A DNA stretch of 48,092 nucleotides from CAYQSU01 sp964420325 (GTDB lineage Bacteria > Pseudomonadota > Alphaproteobacteria > Rhodospirillales > Defluviicoccaceae): the NCBI GenBank assembly GCA_964420325.1, contig CAYQSU010000018.1, positions 1 through 48,092 on the forward strand, in the 5' to 3' direction. The number at the start of each line of letters is the position of its first letter. The stretch's first letter is position 1. This document shows, in pieces, positions 33,839 through 42,361 of the stretch. Both the position numbers and the translations under genes were made by a program. The notes beneath the pieces were generated by a model, which saw nothing but the letters and a program-made list of their open reading frames with translations, ran no database searches and was not told the origin of the DNA.

Positions 33839-33872
33839 GGTGTTGACAAAAACACCGTAAACCAGATAGACA
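33839..33872 (+). promoter_or_regulatory. Candidate promoter and Rrf2 operator of sbp
   Basis: An inverted repeat GGTGTT-GACAAA-AACACC (33839-33856, 6-bp perfect arms) overlaps a consensus -35 TTGACA (33843-33848). An 18-bp spacer leads to a poor -10 TAGACA (33867-33872). The TATAAA at 33879 is at the wrong distance. The repeat is well placed for a repressor such as the adjacent Rrf2 protein. Confidence 0.45.
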
Positions 33873-33941
33873 TTCTTGTATAAAAGTACGACGCATCGGG
33901 TCGCCACCCTCGTGGTCATCCCTAAGCAAGGAGCAACCAAG

Positions 33942-34973
33942 ATGTCTCTCATCCGTTGCCGCCTGCCGCGGCGAGGGCTCGCGGCCGCTCTCATCGCCAC
34001 CGCTCTCGCCGCAGGCGGAAGCCATGCCGCGGCCGAGCGCACCCTCCTCAACGCCTCCTATGACCCGACCAGGGAATTCTATCAGGACTACAACGCCGCC
34101 TTTGCCGCGCACTGGAAGGGCCAGACCGGCGAGACGGTCAGGTTCCGGATGTCGCACGGAGGCTCGGGCAAGCAGGCGCGCTCGGTGATCGACGGTCTGC
34201 CGGCCGACGTCGTGACGCTGGCGCTTGCCGGCGACGTCGACGCGATCTCCCAGCGCGGTCTGATCCGGCCCGGCTGGCAGACCCGCCTTCCCGACAACAG
34301 TGCGCCGTACACCTCGACGATCGTGTTCCTGGTGCGGAAGGGAAACCCCAAGGACATCCTGGATTGGCCGGATCTGGTGCGCGACGGCATCCAGGTGATC
34401 ACCCCCAACCCGAAGACCTCCGGCGGCGCCCGCTGGAACTATCTTGCCGCCTGGGGCTACGCGCTGAAGCAGCCGGGCGGCACGCCGGAGGCGGCGAAGG
34501 CGTTCGTCGGCCGCCTGTTCGCCAATGTGCCGATCCTCGATGCTGCCGCCCGGGCGGCGACCAACACCTTCGTCCAGCGCAAGATGGGCGACGTGTTCCT
34601 GTCGTGGGAGAACGAGGCGCTGCTGGCGATCAAGGAGCTGGGACCGGACGAGGTCGACATCGTCGTGCCGTCGGTGAGCATCCTCGCCGAGCCGACCGTC
34701 GCGGTGGTCGATGCCACTGTCGAGCGCAACAAGACCCGGGACATCGCCGAGGCCTATCTCCGGTACCTCTACACGCCGGAGAGCCAGGACATCATCGCCC
34801 GGCACTACTTCCGGCCGCGGCTGCCGGAGGTCCTGGAGCGGCACCGGGAGCGGTTTCCGCCGGTCACCCTGTTCACCATCGACGAGGTGTTCGGCGGCTG
34901 GGAGAAGGCCCATGCCGAGCATTTCGCCGACGGCGCCATCTTCGACCAGATCTATCAACCCCGGCGGCAGTAG
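33942..34973 (+). CDS. sbp: Sulfate ABC transporter periplasmic binding protein
   Basis: A 343-residue sulfate/thiosulfate-binding protein. A signal peptide covers about 1-30 (RRGLAAALIATALAAGGSHA). Family segments are RTLLNASYDPTREFYQDYN, SHGGSGKQARSVIDGLPADV, NPKTSGGARWNYLAAWG and FLSWENEAL. It delivers sulfate to the CysTWA complex. The ATG at 33942 has AAGGAG upstream. It is the first gene of the operon; cysT starts 5 bp after it. Sbp and CysP are hard to tell apart by eye, so thiosulfate binding is also possible. Confidence 0.94.
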   Translation: MSLIRCRLPRRGLAAALIATALAAGGSHAAAERTLLNASYDPTREFYQDYNAAFAAHWKGQTGETVRFRMSHGGSGKQARSVIDGLPADVVTLALAGDVDAISQRGLIRPGWQTRLPDNSAPYTSTIVFLVRKGNPKDILDWPDLVRDGIQVITPNPKTSGGARWNYLAAWGYALKQPGGTPEAAKAFVGRLFANVPILDAAARAATNTFVQRKMGDVFLSWENEALLAIKELGPDEVDIVVPSVSILAEPTVAVVDATVERNKTRDIAEAYLRYLYTPESQDIIARHYFRPRLPEVLERHRERFPPVTLFTIDEVFGGWEKAHAEHFADGAIFDQIYQPRRQ

Positions 34974-34978
34974 CTGTC

Positions 34979-35818
34979 GTGGCGAGGCTGACAGGCCTTC
35001 TGCCAAGGCGCGAGCCGAGCGTGTTGCCGGGCTTCGGCCCGGCCCTTGGCTTCGCGCTCGCCTATCTCGGCGTCATCGTGCTGCTGCCGCTGGCGGCGCT
35101 GGTGCTGCGGCCGTGGGAGCTCGGGTTCTCGGGATTCGTCGCCGCGGTGACCGAGCCCCGGGTGGTCGCGGCGCTGCAACTCAGCTTCGGTGCCTCGCTG
35201 ATCGCGGCCGCGGTCAATGCGGTGTTCGGCCTGATCGTCGCCTGGATCCTGGTGCGCTATACCTTTCCCGGCAAGCGGATCGTCGATGCGCTGGTCGATC
35301 TGCCGTTCGCGCTGCCGACCGCGGTGGCCGGCATCGCGTTGACCGCCCTCTATGCCCCGAACGGCTGGATCGGCAGGCAGCTGCAGCCACTGGGGATTCA
35401 GGTTGCCTTCACGCCGCTCGGCGTGGTCGTTGCCCTGGTGTTCATCGGGCTGCCATTCGTCGTCCGCACCGTTCAGCCCGTGCTCCAGGACCTGGAGCGG
35501 GAGATGGAGGAAGCCGCGGCCAGCCTCGGCGCCTCACGCTGGCAGACCCTGGTGCGGGTGATCCTGCCGGCGATCCTGCCGGCGCTCTTGACCGGATTCG
35601 CACTGGCGTTGGCCCGCGCCGTCGGCGAGTACGGCTCGGTCATCTTCATCGCCGGCAACATGCCGTTCGTCTCGGAGATCGCGCCGCTCTTGATCGTGAT
35701 CAAGCTCGAGCAGTACGACTACGCCGGGGCGGCGGCGGTCGGGGTGGCGATGCTCGTCATCGCCTTCGTCATGCTGCTCGTCCTCAACCTCTTGCAGAGG
35801 TGGCATCATGGCCGCTGA
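34979..35818 (+). CDS. cysT: Sulfate ABC transporter permease CysT (CysU)
   Basis: A 279-residue inner-membrane permease with about six transmembrane segments (for example LGFALAYLGVIVLLPLAALV and LLIVIKLEQYDY near the end). The cytoplasmic EAA-type loop reads EEAAASLGASRWQTLVRVILP. It starts at GTG 34979, five bases after the sbp stop, with no strong ribosome binding site, so coupling is likely. It overlaps cysW by 11 bp. Confidence 0.93.
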   Translation: MARLTGLLPRREPSVLPGFGPALGFALAYLGVIVLLPLAALVLRPWELGFSGFVAAVTEPRVVAALQLSFGASLIAAAVNAVFGLIVAWILVRYTFPGKRIVDALVDLPFALPTAVAGIALTALYAPNGWIGRQLQPLGIQVAFTPLGVVVALVFIGLPFVVRTVQPVLQDLEREMEEAAASLGASRWQTLVRVILPAILPALLTGFALALARAVGEYGSVIFIAGNMPFVSEIAPLLIVIKLEQYDYAGAAAVGVAMLVIAFVMLLVLNLLQRWHHGR

Positions 35819-36704
35819 GGTGGCCCTCGCCCTGCCCGGGCCGGCGGAGGAGAGCCCCGCCCCAAGCATGCGCTCGCCGGTCGAGGAGCCGCTGTGGATC
35901 CGGGCCCTCCTGGTCACCCTCGGCCTCGGTTTCATCGCTCTGTTCCTGGTGCTGCCGCTCGCCGCGGTGTTCACCGAGGCGCTCCGCAACGGCGTCGCCG
36001 CCTATCTCGCCGCCCTGCATACGCCCGATGCCTTGGCGGCGATCCGCCTGACGATCCTGGTCGCCGCCATTGCCGTGCCGTGCAACCTGGTCTTCGGCGT
36101 CGCCGCCGCCTGGGCGATCGCCAAGTTCGAGTTCACCGGCAAGAGCCTCCTCACCACCTTCATCGACCTGCCGTTCTCGGTCTCGCCGGTGATCGCCGGC
36201 CTCATCTATGTGCTGTTGTTTGGCGCCCACGGCTGGTTCGGGCCGTGGCTGATGGCCAGCGACATCCAGATCATCTTCGCCGTACCGGGGATCGTGCTGG
36301 CGACGATCTTCGTGACCTTTCCGTTCGTCGCCCGCGAGCTCATCCCGCTGATGCAGGAACAGGGCACGGAGGAGGAGGAAGCGGCGCTGTCTCTCGGCGC
36401 CCGTGGCTGGCAGACCTTCTGGCGGGTGACGCTGCCCAACGTCAAGTGGGGGCTCCTCTACGGTGTTCTCCTGTGCAATGCTCGTGCGATGGGCGAGTTC
36501 GGCGCGGTGTCGGTGGTCTCCGGCCACATCCGCGGCCTCACCAACACCATGCCGCTGCACGTGGAGATCCTCTACAATGAGTACAACTTCGTCGGCGCCT
36601 TCGCGGTGGCCTCGCTGCTCGCGTTGCTGGCGCTGGTGACACTGGTCATCAAGAGCCTGCTCGAGTGGCGCTTCGGCGACGAGCTGGCGGCTGCCCGCCA
36701 CTAG
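35808..36704 (+). CDS. cysW: Sulfate ABC transporter permease CysW
   Basis: A 298-residue permease, partner of CysT. It has six probable transmembrane segments and the EAA loop EEEEAALSLGARGWQTFWRV. FGVAAAWAIAKFEFTGKSLL and MGEFGAVSVVSGHIRG are typical CysW segments. The ATG at 35808 overlaps cysT by 11 bp and has AGAGGTGG just upstream. Confidence 0.93.
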   Translation: MAAEVALALPGPAEESPAPSMRSPVEEPLWIRALLVTLGLGFIALFLVLPLAAVFTEALRNGVAAYLAALHTPDALAAIRLTILVAAIAVPCNLVFGVAAAWAIAKFEFTGKSLLTTFIDLPFSVSPVIAGLIYVLLFGAHGWFGPWLMASDIQIIFAVPGIVLATIFVTFPFVARELIPLMQEQGTEEEEAALSLGARGWQTFWRVTLPNVKWGLLYGVLLCNARAMGEFGAVSVVSGHIRGLTNTMPLHVEILYNEYNFVGAFAVASLLALLALVTLVIKSLLEWRFGDELAAARH

Positions 36705-36721
36705 GCTCAAAGAGGTTCGCG

Positions 36722-37864
36722 ATGTATATCGAGATCAAGGCCATCCACAAGCGCTTCGGCGCGTTCGTGGCGCTCGAGGACATCAGCCTCAGGATCGCGC
36801 CGGGCGAGCTGGTGGCGCTCCTTGGGCCGTCAGGGTCCGGCAAGACGACGCTGCTCAGGATCATCGCCGGCCTCGAGCAGCCGTCCGAAGGCTCGATCCT
36901 GTTCGGCGGCGAGAACCTGGTGGGCCAGAGCCTGCGCGAGCGCAAGGTCGGCTTCGTCTTCCAGCACTACGCCCTGTTCCGCCACATGACAGTGTTCGAG
37001 AACGTGGCGTTCGGCCTCAGGGTCAAGCGGCGGCGCGAGCGGCCGCCGGAGGCCCAGATCCGCGAGCGGGTGATGCGGCTCTTGGGCCTGGTTCAGCTCG
37101 AGCCGTTCGCCAAGCGCTATCCGTCGCAGCTCTCCGGCGGCCAGCGGCAGCGGGTGGCCCTCGCCCGTGCCCTCGCCATCGAGCCCCGGGTGCTGCTCTT
37201 GGACGAGCCATTCGGCGCGCTCGACGCCAAGGTCCGCAAGGAGCTGCGGCGCTGGCTGCGCGGGCTGCACGACGAGATGCAGCTCACCAGCCTGTTCGTC
37301 ACCCACGACCAGGAGGAAGCCCTCGAACTCGCCGACCGCGTCGTGCTGATGAACAACGCGGTGATCGAACAGGTGGGAACGCCGGCGGAGGTCTATGCCC
37401 ATCCGGCCAGCCCCTTCGCCTACCAGTTCCTCGGCAACGTCAACCGGTTCGAGTGCACCGTCGCCAACGGCGAGGCGGTCTTCGCGCTCGGCAAGGTGAG
37501 CCTGCCGGCGGAGGACCGGATGCGTGGGCAGGGACCGGCGATCGCCTTCGTCCGCCCGCACGATCTCGAGGTCTTCACCGGGCCGGTGATGGTCGGCGGC
37601 GCGGCGACGGTGACGTACGTGTCGTCGGCGGGGCCGGTGGTCAAGGTCGAGCTCAGGGTGGAGGGCGTCGAGCCGCTGGTGGAGGCCGAGATGGGCTGGG
37701 ACGAGTATCGCAAGCTGAAGCTCAAGGCCGGCCAGAAGGTGTTCGTGCGGGCGCACAGCGCGCGGGTGTTCCTGGCAGCGGACGGGTCGAACGCCACTGC
37801 GCCGGCGCCGGTCCCGCCGCCGAACCCGCCGGCCGCTGTCGCCGTCGCCGAGACGCCGGCCTGA
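36722..37864 (+). CDS. cysA: Sulfate ABC transporter ATP-binding protein CysA
   Basis: A 380-residue ATPase. The nucleotide-binding domain has Walker A GPSGSGKTT, signature LSGGQRQRVALARAL, Walker B LLLDEPFGALD, and the His loop FVTHDQEEAL. A C-terminal regulatory/TOBE domain of about 120 residues follows (IAFVRPHDLEVFTG), with a Pro/Ala-rich tail. It energises CysTW. The ATG at 36722 has AGAGG upstream. It is the last gene of the operon. Confidence 0.94.
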   Translation: MYIEIKAIHKRFGAFVALEDISLRIAPGELVALLGPSGSGKTTLLRIIAGLEQPSEGSILFGGENLVGQSLRERKVGFVFQHYALFRHMTVFENVAFGLRVKRRRERPPEAQIRERVMRLLGLVQLEPFAKRYPSQLSGGQRQRVALARALAIEPRVLLLDEPFGALDAKVRKELRRWLRGLHDEMQLTSLFVTHDQEEALELADRVVLMNNAVIEQVGTPAEVYAHPASPFAYQFLGNVNRFECTVANGEAVFALGKVSLPAEDRMRGQGPAIAFVRPHDLEVFTGPVMVGGAATVTYVSSAGPVVKVELRVEGVEPLVEAEMGWDEYRKLKLKAGQKVFVRAHSARVFLAADGSNATAPAPVPPPNPPAAVAVAETPA

Positions 37865-38003
37865 CGCAAGCCCGCCTTCGCCCCGCTCCCGAACCGCCCC
37901 GCCCTCGAGGATCGCTCGGACCCCCGAGACCTCGCCGGTCGGACGCGCGTGCGAGATCGGACCGGTTCGCCCCGCCGGCCGACGCCCATCGGTCACCGAC
38001 CCC

Positions 38004-38037
38004 GCCTGTGGATAACGCTGGCGCGTTCCCCACAGGC
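38004..38037. repeat. 8-bp perfect inverted repeat containing one DnaA-box match
   Basis: GCCTGTGG (38004-38011) and CCACAGGC (38030-38037) are separated by 18 bp. The left arm runs into TGTGGATAA, the reverse of the consensus DnaA box TTATCCACA. There is only one box and no T-tract. It may be a weak terminator after cysA, an IS scar, or chance. Confidence 0.4.
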
Positions 38038-38066
38038 GCAACCACATCCGCATTCGCATCCATGAT

Positions 38067-38764
38067 CAATTTGCTGAACTTGACGCACGCCCCGCGTCAT
38101 CCGCAGCTTGAACAGGTAGGGCACACCCTCCTGCTCGCAGCCGGCCATGGTCGGCTCGCTGCCCCAGTCCCGGTCGCCGCGCACCAGCGCCGGCCAGTGG
38201 CGGCGCGGCAGCCGGCCCAGCAGCTCCCACATCGGCGGCCTGGCATGCTTGGCGTGGTGCCGGTTGCCGGCGTCGACAGCAACGTCCAGCACCAGCCGCA
38301 CGCCGGCCACCGCGAAGGCGTGGTAGGCGTGCGAGGGCCGGCCGGGCTTGTGCGGGTTGTAGCCGACCTCCGCCCCCTCCTGATGGCCGTAGAGCGGCTT
38401 GACCGTGGTGTCGGCGTCCAGGATCCACGGCTCGGTCAGGATCGGGCGCACCGTGTCGTCCAGATGGCCGCACCGCGTCCTCGCTGACCACGCGGGTCAT
38501 GCCCAGCAGCGGCGGGTTGACGGTGTCGCCGCGCAATCCCGTCATGTGCGCGTAGCGCCACTGCCCGGCCAGGATCGCCAGCATCGCCGTGCCCACCACG
38601 TCGCGCGGCGGCGGCGCGTTCGGGCTGGCATAGGTCAGCGGGCAGTCCGCCATCAGCGCATCGAACCGGCCGCTTACCTTCAGATCGTGGGCAAAGAACG
38701 CCAAATGCCCGAGCGGCGTCACCGCCGCATCCGGGTCCCATTCGACGCGGACCGGCCCTGCCAC
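38067..38764 (-). pseudogene. Decayed IS transposase (IS1380/IS4-like DDE type)
   Basis: Two frames carry one broken transposase. Frame 1 runs from 38764 (segments GQWRYAHMTGLRGD and PPLLGMTRVVSEDAV). Near 38470 it continues in another frame as HLDDTVRPILTEPWILDADT, then KPLYGHQEGAEVGYNPHKPG and VPYLFKLRMTRGV. About 17 codons seem missing at the junction, and the C-terminal half of the transposase is absent beyond about 38067. It starts only 12 bp after the stop of the acetyltransferase toxin gene. No clear terminal inverted repeats remain, so the element is dead. Confidence 0.75.
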
Positions 38765-38776
38765 GCGGGCATGCGG

Positions 38777-39286
38777 TCAGTCCGTTCCGGCTGCGCGCTT
38801 CAGGTCCTTGACCAACAGGAACAGGTGCAGCGGGTCGATCGGCGACGGCTCGAAGTCGAAGCGCTGATAGAAGGACCTGGCCCGCTCGTCGTTGGCATGG
38901 ACCACGACCGCCCGCGCGCCGACGACGTCGGCGGCGTGGGCGATGCGGAGGAGCGCATCCTTGAGCAGGGCCCGCCCGAGGCCGCTTCGCTGCTCCGTTT
39001 CGTCGACCGCCAGCCGCGCCAGGATCACGACCGGCACCGGATGACGGGCGAGGCCGCGACCCAGCCGTTCCGGCGCCTCGGCGCGCTCGACGCTGCCGGC
39101 GGCCGGCGCGTAGTAGCCGACGACACGCATCGCCCGGTGAACGACGTAGGTGCGGCTCGCACCCGCCGCCTGGTTCTGCAGGGCGAAGCCCTTCAGCCAC
39201 GCATCGAGGGCGGGAACGCCGCAAGCGAACGCCGAGGGATCGTGGTCGGCTGACAGCGTCTCGACCGCCGACAGCGGCGCCGTCAC
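38777..39286 (-). CDS. tacT: GNAT acetyltransferase toxin (TacT-like)
   Basis: A 169-residue GNAT protein of the TacT/AtaT class, with ILARLAVDETEQRSGLGRAL (acetyl-CoA site with RSGLGRAL) and SFYQRFDFEPSP containing the catalytic-type Tyr. Known members acetylate the amino acid on charged tRNA and block translation. Its start overlaps the stop of the upstream antitoxin gene by 4 bp (ATGA), which is typical of such pairs. No key residue seems missing. Confidence 0.9.
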   Translation of the reverse strand: MTAPLSAVETLSADHDPSAFACGVPALDAWLKGFALQNQAAGASRTYVVHRAMRVVGYYAPAAGSVERAEAPERLGRGLARHPVPVVILARLAVDETEQRSGLGRALLKDALLRIAHAADVVGARAVVVHANDERARSFYQRFDFEPSPIDPLHLFLLVKDLKRAAGTD

Positions 39287-39570
39287 CGGCGGTCGAAAAC
39301 GCCGGGTGTCTCCAGCAGGTCCCGCAGTCGCGGCCTCGCGGTCACCGGCCGGTCGAGCGCCTCCAGGAACCGCGCCCAGGCCACGTCATCGACGACAAAC
39401 CGTCGCCGATCGGCGAGGAGCTGCTCCGCTGTCTCGCACGCGCTGTCGAGCACGAACCCGGTCACGGTTTTCCCGGCGACCGCCGCCGCCTCGCGGATCA
39501 GCCGCCGCTGGCGGGCCGACGCCCGGATGTTGAGGCGGCTCTCCTTGCGTTCGGTCGAAGCCTCGGTCAT
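39283..39570 (-). CDS. tacA: DUF1778 antitoxin (TacA-like)
   Basis: A 95-residue ribbon-helix-helix antitoxin: ESRLNIRASARQRRLIREAA is the DNA-binding part, TGFVLDSACETAEQLLADRR follows, and the C-terminal tail neutralises the toxin in relatives. The ATG at 39570 is preferred because a GTGGTGG site precedes it and the leader is then about 30 nt; an ATG at 39588 is also in frame. It overlaps tacT by 4 bp. The operator/promoter at 39609-39637 suggests autoregulation. Confidence 0.88.
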   Translation of the reverse strand: MTEASTERKESRLNIRASARQRRLIREAAAVAGKTVTGFVLDSACETAEQLLADRRRFVVDDVAWARFLEALDRPVTARPRLRDLLETPGVFDRR

Positions 39571-39608
39571 CGCCACCACGATCGCCATTCGAGATGGATG
39601 CGGCCATC

Positions 39609-39637
39609 ACTGTACGCACACCGTACAGACAGAACAA
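39609..39637 (-). promoter_or_regulatory. Promoter and operator of the tacAT pair
   Basis: Minus strand: TTGTTC (39632-39637), 17 bp, TACAGT (39609-39614). An inverted repeat CTGTACG-N5-CGTACAG (39610-39628) covers the -10 and most of the spacer. The placement is ideal for repression by the ribbon-helix-helix antitoxin. Confidence 0.65.
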
Positions 39638-39677
39638 GGGATTCGCGCAGCGATAACCGGCGGCGCCGCCCCGCGGG

Positions 39678-40292
39678 TCAGCGGTCGCGGCGGATGTAGG
39701 AGGTGGTGCCGCCGACGGCGTCGGTGCCGCGGTTGGGCGGGCAGCTGTTCATGCAGCGCCGCGTCTCGAGATCGCCGCGGTGCCGCCAGGGCTCGACGAA
39801 CGTGCCCTGCCAGATGCCGCGCACGGCCCGGCGCGCCTCCAGCTCGGGGGCGAGGTAGGCCGACGAGTACTCGCGGTAGGCCATCGCCCAGCCTGCCGCC
39901 ACCATCGCCCGTGCCAGGTCCCGGCCCTGGTCGTCGTGGCAGGTGGCGAGGATGCGGCCGTGGCGGTCGCGGCCGCGGTGGACGCAGCGGACCCAGGCGT
40001 TCTGCAAGAGCGCGGCGAGCGCCGCCGTCGCCCCCTCGCCGCAGGCGACGGCCTCTTCTCCCCATTCGCAGCTCTGACCGGGCTCCGGTGCGTCGATGCC
40101 GAACAGCCGCACCTCGATGCCGGCGAGCCTGAGGATGTCGCCCTCGACCGCCTCGGCACGGCCGGCGAGCCGCTCGGCGGCAACGGGTGGCGCGATGGCG
40201 ACGAGCAGGGCGAGCGCCGCCAGCATGCGCAGCGCGAGACCGGGACGTCGGCCCGCGGGGGTCCTTCTGCGCTCTCGGTGGTCGGCCTGCAT
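39678..40292 (-). CDS. Secreted thermonuclease-like (SNase) protein
   Basis: A 204-residue protein with an N-terminal signal segment (LRMLAALALLVAIAPPVAA). It then has an SNase/OB-fold domain with VRLFGIDAPEPGQSC, RGRDRHGRILATC and DLARAMVAAGWAMAYREYS. Arg and Asp positions of the staphylococcal nuclease active site appear conserved in the first two motifs. Several cysteines fit a periplasmic location. The start could be 40292 or the internal Met 22 codons later; the ribosome binding site is weak. A cysteine-containing tail follows the domain. Confidence 0.82.
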   Translation of the reverse strand: MQADHRERRRTPAGRRPGLALRMLAALALLVAIAPPVAAERLAGRAEAVEGDILRLAGIEVRLFGIDAPEPGQSCEWGEEAVACGEGATAALAALLQNAWVRCVHRGRDRHGRILATCHDDQGRDLARAMVAAGWAMAYREYSSAYLAPELEARRAVRGIWQGTFVEPWRHRGDLETRRCMNSCPPNRGTDAVGGTTSYIRRDR

Positions 40293-40456
40293 GCCGGAGG
40301 TCCCGGTCCCGCTCCGTCCTGGTGCCGGTCTCGAGTGTATGTCCGCACGGTTAACCGAATCGTTACCGGAGCTTGCAGACGAGAGAGCCCTGGCCTTCCC
40401 GGCCGGTGCCGTCTAGGGTCGGCGGCGAAGGCCGATCGGCCAGCGGAGAGACGATC

Positions 40457-41107
40457 ATTCGCACCGAAGCCCTGCTCCTCGACTTCGACGGAACGCTCGT
40501 CGAGTCGCTCCCGATCAAGCTCGAGGCGTTTCGCGCCCTCTATGCGCCCTACGGCCGGGAGGTGGCGGAGCGGGCGGTCGCCCACTATCACGCCAACACC
40601 GGGGTCTCGCGGCTGGTGCGCATCCGCCACTGCCACGAGGAGCTTCTCGGCGAGACGCCCTCGGAGGCGGTGGTCGGAAGGCTCTCCGAGCTGTTCGGGA
40701 CGATGGTCGAGGACCGGGTGGTCGCCTGCGACTGGGTCGCGGGAGCCGAGGCCTTCCTCGAGCGTCATGCCGGGACGCTGCCGCTGTTCCTCGTCTCGGC
40801 GACGCCGCAGGCCGAGCTCGAGCGCATCCTCGAGCGGCGCCGCATCGACCACTACTTCACCGACATCCTCGGCTCGCCCCCCGACAAGATCGCCCTCGTC
40901 CACGAGATCGTCAGCACCCACTGGCATCCGCCCGAGCGCCTGGTGATGGTCGGCGACGGCCGGGCCGACCTGGACGCCGCCGCCGCCAACGGCGTCCGCT
41001 TCCTCGGCCGGGTTCCGCCGGGCCAGGCGAATCCGTTCCCCGACGGCACCCCGATCGTTGCCGACCTGACCGGGCTCGCCGCCTGGCTCGCAGACGAAAG
41101 CGCTTGA
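40457..41107 (+). CDS. HAD family hydrolase with probable ATT start codon
   Basis: A 216-residue HAD-superfamily phosphatase: motif I LLDFDGTLVES, motif II LVSATPQ, motif IV MVGDGRADLDAAAANGV. The cap domain is small and helical. The substrate is unknown. The frame has no ATG near the family N-terminus. GGAGAG lies 6 bases before an ATT at 40457, after which the protein reads RTEALLLDFDG as expected. Upstream alternatives (GTG 40406, TTG 40373) add unrelated residues without a ribosome binding site. Confidence 0.8.
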   Translation: MRTEALLLDFDGTLVESLPIKLEAFRALYAPYGREVAERAVAHYHANTGVSRLVRIRHCHEELLGETPSEAVVGRLSELFGTMVEDRVVACDWVAGAEAFLERHAGTLPLFLVSATPQAELERILERRRIDHYFTDILGSPPDKIALVHEIVSTHWHPPERLVMVGDGRADLDAAAANGVRFLGRVPPGQANPFPDGTPIVADLTGLAAWLADESA

Positions 41108-41177
41108 GGCGGAACGCTTTTGGCGGGGACGGCGCCCCCTTTCCGCGGCCGCCTTTTGCCTGTATAGGCTCCGGCCG

Positions 41178-42335
41178 ATGAGCCTGATCCGAGACACCCG
41201 CGCGCTCGCGGCGCTCTGCCGCCGGCTCGCCGCCGCCGACTACGTCACCGTCGACACCGAGTTCATGCGCGAGCGCACCTACTGGCCGAAGGTGTGCCTG
41301 GTGCAGGTGGCCGGACCCGAGGACGCCGCCGCCGTCGACCCCCTGGCCGACGGCATCGACCTCGCGCCCCTGTTCGAGCTGATGGCGGCACCCGAGGTGC
41401 TGAAGGTGTTCCACGCCGGCCGCCAGGACCTGGAGATCTTCCGCCTGCTCGCCGGCCGGCTGCCGGCGCCGGTGTTCGACACCCAGCTCGCGGCGATGGT
41501 CTGCGGCTTCGGCGATCAGGTCGGCTACGAGACGCTGGTGGCCAAGCTCGCCAAGGCCCGCCTCGACAAGGCGTCGCGGTTCACCGACTGGTCGATCCGG
41601 CCCCTGAGCCAGCGCCAGCTCGACTACGCGCTGGGCGACGTGGTGCACTTGCGCACGGTGTACGAGAAGCTGAAGGCCAAGCTGGAGAAGAGCGGCCGCG
41701 CCGAGTGGCTCGCCGAGGAGTTCGCCGAGCTCACCGATTCCCGGACCTACGTCGCCGACCCGCGGGAGGCCTTCCGCCGCATCAAGAGCCGCGGGCGCGA
41801 CGGGCGCTACCTCGCGGTGCTGCGCGAGCTCGCCGCTTGGCGCGAGGCGCGCGCCCAGGAGCGGGACGTGCCGCGCGGCCGGATCCTGCGCGACGAGGCG
41901 CTGATGGAGATCGCCCACCACCAGCCACGCTCGGCGGAGGAACTCGCCCGCACCCGCGGTCTGCCGCGGGGCCTCGCGGAGAGCGCCTTCGGCGCCGAGA
42001 TCCTCGCCGCCGTCGCCGCCGGCCTCGCCATCCCCGTGCGCGAGTGCCCCGAGCCCGAGATCCGGCGGGAGATGCCGCGGCATGCGGCGGCGATCGCCGA
42101 CCTCCTCAAGGTGCTGTTGAAGATGCGGTGCGACCAGCACGATGTCGCCCAGAAGCTGGTCGCCTCGGCGGCCGACATCGAAGCCATCGCCGCCGACGGC
42201 GAGGCCGCCGACGTGCGCGCCCTGCACGGCTGGCGCCGCCAGCTGTTCGGCGAGGATGCCCTGCAGCTGCGCCACGGTCGCCTGGCGCTCGCCGTCAAGG
42301 GTCGCAAGCTCGCGGTGATGCCGCTGCCGGGCTAG
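41178..42335 (+). CDS. rnd: Ribonuclease D
   Basis: A 385-residue RNase D. The 3'-5' exonuclease domain shows DEDD-type motifs: VDTEFMRERTYWPKVCLVQV, KVFHAGRQDLEIFRLL and LDYALGDVVHLRTVYEKL. An HRDC domain follows (VLRELAAWREARAQERDVPR and DEALMEIAHHQP). It trims the 3' ends of tRNA precursors. It is convergent with the SDR gene, with a hairpin between them. Confidence 0.95.
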   Translation: MSLIRDTRALAALCRRLAAADYVTVDTEFMRERTYWPKVCLVQVAGPEDAAAVDPLADGIDLAPLFELMAAPEVLKVFHAGRQDLEIFRLLAGRLPAPVFDTQLAAMVCGFGDQVGYETLVAKLAKARLDKASRFTDWSIRPLSQRQLDYALGDVVHLRTVYEKLKAKLEKSGRAEWLAEEFAELTDSRTYVADPREAFRRIKSRGRDGRYLAVLRELAAWREARAQERDVPRGRILRDEALMEIAHHQPRSAEELARTRGLPRGLAESAFGAEILAAVAAGLAIPVRECPEPEIRREMPRHAAAIADLLKVLLKMRCDQHDVAQKLVASAADIEAIAADGEAADVRALHGWRRQLFGEDALQLRHGRLALAVKGRKLAVMPLPG

Positions 42336-42336
42336 G

Positions 42337-42358
42337 CGGCCGGCAGCGGCTCCGGCCG
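42337..42358. terminator. Hairpin between convergent rnd and the SDR gene
   Basis: CGGCCGG and CCGGCCG (7-bp perfect arms, 8-nt loop) fill the 26-bp gap. It can serve both genes. There is no T-tract, so confidence is limited. Confidence 0.4.
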
Positions 42359-42361
42359 GCG

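Noticed and set aside
38007..38015. Possible replication origin based on a perfect DnaA box
   Set aside because: Only one box, no AT-rich unwinding element and no dnaA/hemE/parAB neighbours.
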